A stretch of DNA of 6,336 bases from Lachnospiraceae bacterium (lineage in GTDB: Bacteria > Bacillota > Clostridia > Lachnospirales > Lachnospiraceae), in the NCBI GenBank assembly GCA_021153325.1, contig JAGKTQ010000056.1, forward strand, positions 1-6,336. Reading direction: 5' to 3'. This document shows positions 1 to 4,550 of the stretch, in pieces. Below the pieces are notes generated by a model that searched no databases, was not told the origin of the DNA, and saw only the letters and a list, made by a program, of their open reading frames with translations. The translations under genes were made by a program, and so were the position numbers. Every line of letters starts with the position of its first letter. Position 1 is the stretch's first letter.

Positions 1-779
1 TGCGTGAGAGTGTCATCCACTTCTCGAACTATTTTTACCGATTCCTGTACTAACATTTTGGTCGATGGGGTACTGGATGGTAAAGTTGGGATACCTTCTT
101 TTGCCAGAGCATATATCTGTTTAGCTTTGCTCTCATCCTGACGGTATCCTTTCTTTTTTGCCCATTTTGAATAACTCTCTAAAAATTGTTTTTCACTTTT
201 CTTTGTAATGTTATCAAAATGCCAGTAGTCATAAGCAAAATCGGCTAATTTATCCTTTCCTGTGTACTTATTCCAATCACATAACAAAGTCTTTATACCA
301 GGCATTGTCTGATCCAGCATATTTGCTAATGCCAATACATTCTCAACTCTAAACTTCATGTATTGACGATACTGGCGTCCTAATAACCTCAGTTCTAAGT
401 AGTGTTCCTCACTCCCCTTAAAATCTGAAAGATGATACCAAAAATCAATTCCATAATTAGCAATTATCTTTGAATCGATTTTATCTGTCTTAGCATTTCG
501 AATTCCTTGACATCGATATCGTTTCATTTCTAATGGATTAACTAATGCTACAAAAAATCCTTTTTCCTTCAGATACGAAAGAATTGGAAGATGATATGCT
601 CCTGTGGCTTCCATAACTACTCTGATTTCTTCTTGTAACTCTTGTAATTCACCTACCAGTTTCGAAAGTTCTGATTCTGTATGTTGTACATCTTTCGGTT
701 TCATAACAATCTCTCCGTATGGCTTGAGTACACATACGGTGCTTTTCTCTTTAGAGACATCAATCCCTACACTTATCAT
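1..779 (-). CDS. IS110-family transposase (DEDD recombinase), N-terminal part
   Basis: Translation from the ATG at 779 gives 259 complete codons with no stop before the window edge. The N-terminal RuvC-like (DEDD_Tnp_IS110) domain is clear: GIDVSK near residue 5 carries D7, VVMEATGAYH carries E57, and NAKTDKIDSK carries D99 and D102. This D-E-D-D spacing fits the family. Family knowledge: the enzyme works with a bridge RNA that pairs with target and donor DNA, and its C-terminal Tnp domain supplies a catalytic serine; that domain is not in the window. The start is supported by AGGAGG at 791-786, six bases before ATG. Position 7 already carries the first catalytic Asp, which leaves little room for a later start. 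Whether the full gene is intact cannot be judged here. Confidence 0.95.
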   Translation of the reverse strand, partial: MISVGIDVSKEKSTVCVLKPYGEIVMKPKDVQHTESELSKLVGELQELQEEIRVVMEATGAYHLPILSYLKEKGFFVALVNPLEMKRYRCQGIRNAKTDKIDSKIIANYGIDFWYHLSDFKGSEEHYLELRLLGRQYRQYMKFRVENVLALANMLDQTMPGIKTLLCDWNKYTGKDKLADFAYDYWHFDNITKKSEKQFLESYSKWAKKKGYRQDESKAKQIYALAKEGIPTLPSSTPSTKMLVQESVKIVREVDDTLT

Positions 780-819
780 TGGTAACCTCCTCTATTGTAT
801 TTGTAACTGTTTCCATCCA

Positions 820-1016
820 CACTTATTACGATTCATTTTCGTTAGTGACACGGAAGCCTACTCAGAGGTTCCAACCTGCTTAACCGAATTTTTATAACAA
901 GGGAATGGCTGACTGTTTGTCGAACGGATGTGATAACCCTATTGGAATTACGTCAGGCCAGTTGCTTCCCTCATTATATAAAAATAAGTGCAGATGTTTC
1001 ATCAACATCTACACTT
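820..1016 (-). ncRNA. putative IS110 bridge RNA
   Basis: This is the non-coding stretch upstream of the transposase, on the same strand. Seen by hand folding: (a) a 13-bp stem-loop 1016-986; (b) a target-loop-like structure closed by GGGAA 970-966 with TTCCC 905-901, TGGC 960-957 with GCCA 909-906 and TGAC 955-952 with GTCA 913-910. Inside it, two 12-base single strands, 951-940 and 925-914, flank a small hairpin GGGT 939-936/ATCC 929-926. (c) A second structure is closed by TTCG(G)TTA 888-881 with TAACGAA 844-838. It contains a hairpin, GGAACCT 872-866 with AGG(C)TTCC 859-852, and loop strands 880-873 and 851-845. This order, 5' stem-loop then target loop then donor loop, matches the IS621 bridge RNA. 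The 5' and 3' ends are approximate, and the folding was not computed. Confidence 0.65.
976..1016 (-). terminator. 13-bp hairpin plus T-tract at the left end of the IS110 element
   Basis: On the minus strand AAGTGTAGATGTT (1016-1004) pairs with AACATCTGCACTT (998-986), with one G-U pair and a 5-base loop. ATTTTTATAT follows. This looks like an intrinsic terminator, although the stem is not GC-rich. It would stop transcripts arriving from the upstream gene cluster, which would shield the transposase. Alternatively it is the 5' stem-loop of the bridge RNA. Both uses are possible, and the sequence does not decide between them. Confidence 0.45.
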
Positions 1017-1021
1017 ATATA
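1016..1021 (-). promoter_or_regulatory. possible -10 box of the bridge RNA in the element's left end
   Basis: TATATA (1021-1016, within TACTATATAAG) lies just inside the inferred left edge and just before the 5' stem-loop. In IS621 a promoter is assembled in the circular form, with the -35 box from the right end and the -10 box from the left end. This box would suit that role, but its partner is outside the window. A second box, TATAAT at 978-973, would start RNA inside the outer stem of the target loop and has no good -35 box. Confidence 0.3.
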
Positions 1022-1028
1022 GTACGAA

Positions 1029-1037
1029 ATTGGAATT
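1029..1037 (-). other. probable left target sequence of the IS110 insertion
   Basis: The minus strand reads AATTCCAAT here, directly before the inferred left end of the element. The same nine bases occur at 949-941 in the 5' strand of the putative target-binding loop. In IS621 the left target guide has the sense of the top strand of the left target, so identity (not complementarity) is what is expected. The exact core dinucleotide cannot be fixed without the right end. Confidence 0.5.
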
Positions 1038-1071
1038 TATCGCTCTGACAAACTCAATTTTCATCTAATGT

Positions 1072-1506
1072 TTAAACTCTTTTTTCTATAATCCGATGAT
1101 ACAAAACACATATTATATATATTCCAACAATAAATGCAGACACCTTTACTAAAGAATTTACAATTACTCCTTTAGTTCCTTCAATTTGTCCATTTTCTCT
1201 AATATACATACGCAGTTCAAATCCAATAGTATCTTCTAATATACGTCGTTCTGAACTATCATCATCGTAATATAGATACAAATACCAATCACCTAATCCC
1301 TGTTTACAACCTATTTGAATCAATTTTCCATTCAAAGGAATATCTTCTGTTTCACACATATCTGAAACTAAACTCCTATTTTTATCATCTATTTTCAAAT
1401 AGACATCACCTCTTAATCCATAAAGAAAGCTTAATACAAAACAAATCAAAAGAGTAATACCTGCAACTAGCGATATGTATTTAAAATAATTAAGAAATTT
1501 TTCCAC
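1072..1506 (-). CDS. small two-helix membrane protein, unknown function
   Basis: The protein has 144 residues and starts at GTG 1506, with AGGAGG at 1517-1512 and a 5-base spacer. Two hydrophobic segments are visible, at about residues 9-31 (ISLVAGITLLICFVLSFLYG) and 119-138 (VNSLVKVSAFIVGIYIICVL). Between them is a polar domain of about 85 residues with two cysteines (C51, C67) and the run YLYLYYDDDSSERR. The N-terminus (MEKFLNYFKY) is short and basic. The topology suggests a membrane anchor at each end with one compact domain between, probably outside the cell; that is inference. I do not recognise the family. The gene lies 101 bases downstream of the GNAT stop, so it may belong to the same transcript or have its own weak promoter. 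The IS110 element begins about 40 bases after its stop. Confidence 0.75.
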   Translation of the reverse strand: MEKFLNYFKYISLVAGITLLICFVLSFLYGLRGDVYLKIDDKNRSLVSDMCETEDIPLNGKLIQIGCKQGLGDWYLYLYYDDDSSERRILEDTIGFELRMYIRENGQIEGTKGVIVNSLVKVSAFIVGIYIICVLYHRIIEKRV

Positions 1507-1593
1507 ACAAACCTCCTACTTTGAAATGGTTTCTATAATTTTTAACACTTGATTTTACATCTTACTGCATTGTCAAATTCTTATCTATTAGAA

Positions 1594-1604
1594 CTATTGG
1601 AATT
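1594..1604 (-). other. second match to the bridge RNA left guide
   Basis: The minus strand reads AATTCCAATAG, identical over 11 bases to 949-939 in the putative target loop. It lies four bases after the GNAT stop codon. It may be an unused target site or a chance AT-rich match. The bases to its right (TTCTAATAG) do not match what the predicted right guide strand would pair with. Confidence 0.3.
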
Positions 1605-1607
1605 TGT

Positions 1608-2036
1608 CTATCGGCTCCAAGCCATAACCAACTCTTTTTCGTTGGTATTATCATCCGTGTTTTCTGATTGAACTACAAATTGTTCTCTCTGATAAAATTG
1701 AATTGCACGGATATTCTTATTATAAACGCTCAAATACATATTGGATTTAATGCCTTTTGCATAATTCAATAGTTGTTTCCCAATGCCTTTCGACTGCATA
1801 TCTTCTTTTACGAATAATCCCGCAATATAATTATCTGTCAATCCAATAAAGCCTTCTATTTCTTTTGTGCCATTGTTTTCATACACATATATTTCTGCTT
1901 GTGGGAGAATCTTTTTTACCATATCATAATTATCCATCCAATAGTGCTTTGATATGAAACTATGTGCTTTAATGTTTATATCAAGCCATATCTGCATAAC
2001 AGCAGATAAATCATTTTCCTTGACTGCTCTTATCAC
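1608..2036 (-). CDS. GNAT-family N-acetyltransferase, YiaC-like
   Basis: The protein has 142 residues and starts at GTG 2036, with GAGG at 2047-2044 and a 7-base spacer. It is a single GNAT (Acetyltransf) domain. The N-terminal pattern MIRAVKENDL...IWLDINIKAHSFISKHYW resembles E. coli YiaC. The acetyl-CoA pyrophosphate-binding loop is QSKGIGKQLL, residues 81-90, in the expected Q/R-x-x-G-x-G form. The C-terminal part NKNIRAIQFYQREQF (106-120) is the usual N...A..FY...F region. The family transfers acetyl from acetyl-CoA to an amine; YiaC itself has been linked to protein lysine acetylation. The substrate here is unknown: it could be a drug, a small metabolite or a protein. The gene starts 30 bases after the nucleotidyltransferase stop and is probably co-transcribed with it. 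Confidence 0.9.
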   Translation of the reverse strand: MIRAVKENDLSAVMQIWLDINIKAHSFISKHYWMDNYDMVKKILPQAEIYVYENNGTKEIEGFIGLTDNYIAGLFVKEDMQSKGIGKQLLNYAKGIKSNMYLSVYNKNIRAIQFYQREQFVVQSENTDDNTNEKELVMAWSR

Positions 2037-2066
2037 AATATAACCTCTACAAATTTGAATTTACAG

Positions 2067-2561
2067 TTATCTATACTCATTTGGAATTTCGATATGAAAT
2101 GTCTCACACAATAGCTTCACATCATGTACATCATTTTCATCAAATTCATATCCCAAATGGAACATTACTTGACTATATGGTTCAATACAAGAAACCTCTA
2201 TCTCCTCAATTTTTCCTTTACCAGAAAAAGTTTCTACCGGAAAGTTATCCCCCTCATAAAGAATTTCACCTTCGCCCGTATATTCAAAACAATGCAAATC
2301 AACAATCCTGTTTTTCGCATCTTTCCATACAGTATGGTTCAATGTTGTATATTCCATCTTAATCTCATAAAAGTCATTAGCTTTCATTATCTCTATAAAG
2401 TTCTGATAATCTTTCTTTTCTACAAAAATATCAATATCGTTATGGACTCTTGACTGATATCCAAGCAACGCATCTACCCCCCAGCCACCATCAAGAAAGA
2501 CTTTAATCTCGGCATCTATCGCGAGTTGAAGAATCTGTTTTACATCTGTAATATTGACCAT
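2067..2561 (-). CDS. nucleotidyltransferase, Lnu/ANT(2'')-like (possible drug adenylyltransferase)
   Basis: I chose the ATG at 2561 because GGAGG at 2571-2567 is 5 bases before it. An in-frame ATG at 2573 overlaps that site and would add only four residues. The product has 164 residues. Motifs of the MNT/polymerase-beta-like fold are clear: LDGGWGVDALLG (23-34) with the GG pair, HNDIDIF (40-46) with metal-binding D42 and D44, and a third acidic position D88 in RIVDLH. The arrangement WxxGGWGVDxLxG...R.H.DIDI is the signature of the small lincosamide (LnuA/LnuC) and ANT(2'')-type nucleotidyltransferases, and the length fits. These enzymes move AMP from ATP to a drug hydroxyl. The C-terminal region with FHLGYEFDENDVHDVKLL (134-151) also fits that group. 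Substrate not determined. It follows the ABC-F stop by 15 bases. Confidence 0.88.
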   Translation of the reverse strand: MVNITDVKQILQLAIDAEIKVFLDGGWGVDALLGYQSRVHNDIDIFVEKKDYQNFIEIMKANDFYEIKMEYTTLNHTVWKDAKNRIVDLHCFEYTGEGEILYEGDNFPVETFSGKGKIEEIEVSCIEPYSQVMFHLGYEFDENDVHDVKLLCETFHIEIPNEYR

Positions 2562-2576
2562 CTTATCCTCCATTCA

Positions 2577-4115
2577 TTACAAATTTCTTAATCCACTATA
2601 ATCTAACTCGTATATTTTATCACATACCTCATCAATATACTTTCTATCGTGAGAAATACTGATAATAGCTCCTGGGAACTCTCTAAGCATTTTTCTGATT
2701 ACAGGTCCCGATAAGGGCGAAAAGTTTCTTGTTGGTTCATCTAAAATAAGCACATTTGCTCCGCTCAAACTCATACTTAAAAGAAGCACCTTGGCCTTTT
2801 GCCCTCCGGACAGTTCCCTTATAGGATGTTCCATTTCATCCGCAGTATATTTAAGGGAACCAAGATATGTTCTAATTCTTGTTCTTTCTTCCTTGTCTCC
2901 GGATTTATCAAGAAAATCAACAGGAGTCATATCCAAATCAAGTATCTCTTCATAGTTTTGCGGCATATACTCTGCCTTAATATCATCTCGCTGCGAAAGT
3001 TCTTCCGCTATTTTTCTTAAAAGAGTCGTTTTTCCCACTCCATTAGCGCCAATAATACATATTTTCTCCGAGCCTCTTATTTTCAAGTTAATGTCTTCAG
3101 CCAAAATCCTTTCCTCATCCCTAGTCGTAAGTTTTGCAAGAGTATACTCTATAACTGTTTTTCCTGCCGGAATAGATGAATCTTTGTCTCCCAGTTTAAA
3201 GAAAATAGCCTCCTCCTGTTCCGGCATCTCCGTCATGTTTTCATCTTCCTTTTCAAATCTTCGTTCCATAGACTTAACTGCGTGCATTTTATCTTTTAAG
3301 TTTTTGGCTTCGGCTGGTGACTGTCTGGAACAGTTCCCTAATGCGTTCTGAACACTTTGCATGATTTTTCTGTATTTTTCATCACGAATCTTTTTTTCTT
3401 TTCGATCATTTAATGCTTGTCTTTCCTGGCTCTCAAATTTATGAAATCTTTCTTCTAAATATTTTCTGTAAGGAATTTTTGCGACTGTATATCTGGTCTT
3501 TGTTTTTCGCACAATCTGTTCAATATGAATTACCATATTCGCTGTATTTTCTATCAAAGTTTCATCATGAGAAATGAAAAGTACTATGTGCTCCCAGTCA
3601 TTTATTATTTTTTCAAGGATTTCCAGCGTATTGATATCTATATCATTTGAAGGTTCATCCAACAAAAGCACAGTCACATCCTGAATAATAAGTCTCATTA
3701 GGTGTGCCTTAACTTTTTCTCCACCCGAAAGACTTCCCATTTTCTGGTCACTATAGAAAAATTCACTTGTCATTCCGAATTTTCCGGTAATTTCAGATAG
3801 CTCTTTGGGTGTTCTATTCCAAAACATTTCTTCTGCAGAAAAGAACTCATAAATAGTTTTTTCTTTATCTTCTTCAGATATTTCCTGTGGAAGATAACCG
3901 AGTATTTCTTTTCCGACCAACCTTTCTCCTTCAGCTTCTATATAATTATCAATAAGTAATGGATTGTAAATCCACTTCATCAATGTTGATTTTCCATTTC
4001 CTTCTTCACCAATGATTACCGCCTTATCACCTTTATTTAGTACAAGGTTAAATTCACTAAGTATGACTCTTAAATCCTTTTTATGTGTTAAATTTAAATT
4101 TTTTATCTGTAACAT
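2577..4115 (-). CDS. ABC-F ATPase, antibiotic-resistance (ribosome protection) type
   Basis: The start at ATG 4115 is set by AAAGGAGG (4130-4123), 7 bases upstream. The frame stays open a further 20 codons, but that region forms the leader hairpin. The product has 512 residues with two ABC cassettes and no membrane segment. Cassette 1: Walker A GEEGNGKS (36-43), signature LSGGEK (129-134), Walker B LLLDEP with E154, switch H183. A charged linker, about 190-320, contains the helical tip expected to reach the peptidyl-transferase area. Cassette 2: Walker A GANGVGKT (356-363), signature LSGGQK (435-440), Walker B LILDEP with E460, switch H489. Members of the Vga/Lsa/Msr group bind the ribosomal E-site and displace lincosamides, pleuromutilins, streptogramins, macrolides or phenicols; which applies here is unknown. 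Oddity: after the second Walker B the usual DEPTNHLD-type D-loop is replaced by DEPTRNFSPLS. It is the first gene of the cluster. Confidence 0.93.
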   Translation of the reverse strand: MLQIKNLNLTHKKDLRVILSEFNLVLNKGDKAVIIGEEGNGKSTLMKWIYNPLLIDNYIEAEGERLVGKEILGYLPQEISEEDKEKTIYEFFSAEEMFWNRTPKELSEITGKFGMTSEFFYSDQKMGSLSGGEKVKAHLMRLIIQDVTVLLLDEPSNDIDINTLEILEKIINDWEHIVLFISHDETLIENTANMVIHIEQIVRKTKTRYTVAKIPYRKYLEERFHKFESQERQALNDRKEKKIRDEKYRKIMQSVQNALGNCSRQSPAEAKNLKDKMHAVKSMERRFEKEDENMTEMPEQEEAIFFKLGDKDSSIPAGKTVIEYTLAKLTTRDEERILAEDINLKIRGSEKICIIGANGVGKTTLLRKIAEELSQRDDIKAEYMPQNYEEILDLDMTPVDFLDKSGDKEERTRIRTYLGSLKYTADEMEHPIRELSGGQKAKVLLLSMSLSGANVLILDEPTRNFSPLSGPVIRKMLREFPGAIISISHDRKYIDEVCDKIYELDYSGLRNL

Positions 4116-4135
4116 ATTGGTTCCTCCTTTCGCCT

Positions 4136-4173
4136 GTGTGCAAAAGTAAAAAACGAGCCTTTTTTGCATACAC
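4136..4173 (-). other. leader hairpin directly before the ABC-F ribosome binding site
   Basis: GTGT(AT)GCAAAA (4173-4162) pairs with TTTTGCACAC (4145-4136), 10 pairs with a two-base bulge; the SD begins six bases later. The stem is also an in-frame open stretch: ATG at 4169 would add 18 residues (MQKRLVFYFCTQAKGGTN) to the ABC-F protein, but it lacks a well-placed SD (GGCGGG ends 11 bases upstream). I read it as leader structure, possibly also translated as a short peptide, not as part of the mature protein. Confidence 0.35.
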
Positions 4174-4260
4174 AAAAAGACCCGCCAAATAAACCTTTAT
4201 ATATTCTCACAAATGAAAACAAAGGAAAATCTCTTGCGATAATCTAATTCAAGCGTACAC

Positions 4261-4288
4261 AAAAACAAGCCTGTTTACCACAGGGCTT
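4261..4288 (-). terminator. intrinsic terminator, possible attenuator of the ABC-F gene
   Basis: AAGC(C)CTGT (4288-4280) pairs with ACAGGCTT (4274-4267), with one bulged C and the loop GGTAA, followed by GTTTTT (4266-4261). It lies between the candidate leader peptide and the ABC-F start, about 145 bases before that start. With no gene end nearby other than the peptide, an attenuator role is more likely than simple gene termination. I could not find a convincing competing antiterminator stem by eye. Confidence 0.6.
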
Positions 4289-4316
4289 AAATCATATATG
4301 TCTTGCTCAAACCAAA

Positions 4317-4331
4317 TTATCTGTTATACAT
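4317..4331 (-). CDS. candidate leader peptide MYNR
   Basis: ATG at 4331 is followed by TAT AAC AGA and TAA. AAAGG (4343-4339) lies 7 bases upstream of the ATG. An in-frame GTG at 4346, with its own AAAGG at 4359-4355, could give a 9-residue form. The terminator stem starts 28 bases after the stop. Such tiny peptides are common in leaders of ribosome-targeting resistance genes, but a four-codon frame can easily occur by chance. Confidence 0.3.
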   Translation of the reverse strand: MYNR

Positions 4332-4400
4332 CTCCTCACCTTTCACTTCATGTGCCTTTCTTTTTTCTGTTAATCATACTAACACATTGTTACGTAATTG

Positions 4401-4429
4401 TATATAGTTTTTATTATCCACCTCTGCAA
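4401..4429 (-). promoter_or_regulatory. possible promoter of the ABC-F operon
   Basis: TTGCAG (4429-4424) and TATATA (4406-4401) are separated by 17 bases, which would start RNA near 4394 and give a leader of about 280 bases. The -35 box matches the consensus at only three of six positions, so this is tentative. Confidence 0.35.
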
Positions 4430-4459
4430 GCCTATCTGCAGTATAAAAAATCATTGTCT

Positions 4460-4487
4460 AATATAATTCATTTATCGTAAGCGCTAA
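4460..4487 (-). promoter_or_regulatory. possible hybrid promoter across the IS66 edge
   Basis: TTAGCG (4487-4482) lies inside the IS66 inverted repeat and TATATT (4465-4460) in the neighbouring DNA, with a 16-base spacer. The -10 box matches the consensus at five of six positions and the -35 box at three. It would read outward into the ABC-F leader, downstream of the IS66 terminator. Confidence 0.25.
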
Positions 4488-4500
4488 ATAACATAGTGCC
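4477..4500 (+). repeat. IS66 terminal inverted repeat (end beyond tnpC)
   Basis: The element-inward sequence starts GTAAGCGCTAAATAACATAG at 4477 and runs to about 4500. IS66-family ends typically begin GTAA. The partner repeat is outside the window, so its length is an estimate. If the insertion is unaltered, the 8-base target duplication would be CATTTATC (4469-4476). Confidence 0.6.
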
Positions 4501-4502
4501 TG

Positions 4503-4538
4503 TAAAAAATAATGAGGATGGCGTATAATACCATCCCC
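4503..4538 (-). terminator. intrinsic terminator after IS66 tnpC
   Basis: GGGGATGG (4538-4531) pairs with CCATCCTC (4521-4514), eight pairs with one G-U and a 9-base loop, followed by ATTATTTTTTA. It begins 12 bases after the tnpC stop and should stop element transcripts before they enter the ABC-F leader. Confidence 0.8.
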
Positions 4539-4550
4539 AAATAATCATTG

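Larger units (their letters stand above)
1..1029 (-). mobile_element. IS110-family insertion sequence, left (5') part
   Basis: The element comprises a partial DEDD transposase plus a long 5' non-coding end, the layout of the IS110 group (IS621-like), in which the non-coding left end makes the bridge RNA. The outer boundary is inferred, not seen. I place it near 1027-1031 because the nine bases AATTCCAAT at 1037-1029 (minus strand) recur in the predicted left target guide of the bridge RNA. The right end and right flank lie beyond base 1. IS110 elements usually lack terminal inverted repeats and make no clear target duplication, so the edge cannot be confirmed from repeats. The element sits about 40 bases downstream of the stop of the membrane-protein gene and disrupts no gene that I can see. 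Confidence 0.85.
4116..4476 (-). promoter_or_regulatory. leader/intergenic region between the IS66 end and the ABC-F gene
   Basis: About 360 bases without a sizeable gene. In transcription order it holds possible promoter boxes, a short coding stretch with a ribosome binding site, a terminator-type hairpin with a T-tract, a second hairpin just before the ABC-F ribosome binding site, and a 13-base near-repeat. A long untranslated leader with a tiny peptide and a terminator is the usual layout for ribosome-mediated attenuation of ABC-F and related resistance genes; regulation here is inferred. The parts are listed separately. Confidence 0.5.

Noticed and set aside
604..897. 97-codon open frame on the plus strand
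   Set aside because: It lies opposite the IS110 transposase start and the bridge RNA region, has no ribosome binding site, and has a low-complexity Ser/Cys-rich translation. The minus frame carries the real DEDD motifs.
914..1053. GTTTGTC at 1053-1047 (minus strand) as the right target of the IS110 insertion, since it is complementary to GACAAAC in the right guide strand (921-915)
   Set aside because: It lies on the wrong side of the left target match, farther from the element. A right target must follow the core, in the flank beyond base 1. Probably chance.
1558..1576. TTGACA (1576-1571) followed by TAAAAT as a promoter for the membrane-protein gene
   Set aside because: The spacer is only 13 bases, too short for a normal sigma-70-type promoter, and no better -10 box sits at 16-18 bases.
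1029..2090. Repeated TTGGAATT-type sequences near gene ends as integron attC sites
   Set aside because: They lack paired inverted core sites and the imperfect palindrome of attC, and one lies inside a coding frame. Relation to the IS110 guide explains them better, or chance in AT-rich DNA.
4116..4175. 20-residue N-terminal extension of the ABC-F protein
   Set aside because: It would start at TTG with no SD and would cover the leader hairpin. The ATG at 4115 has a strong SD at good spacing and begins with the usual MLQIKNL of the family.
4298..4480. 60-codon plus-strand frame with a hydrophobic translation, in the leader region
   Set aside because: No Shine-Dalgarno upstream of its ATG. It runs into the IS66 terminal repeat and opposes the leader of the ABC-F gene. 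Hydrophobic runs arise easily from T-rich DNA.
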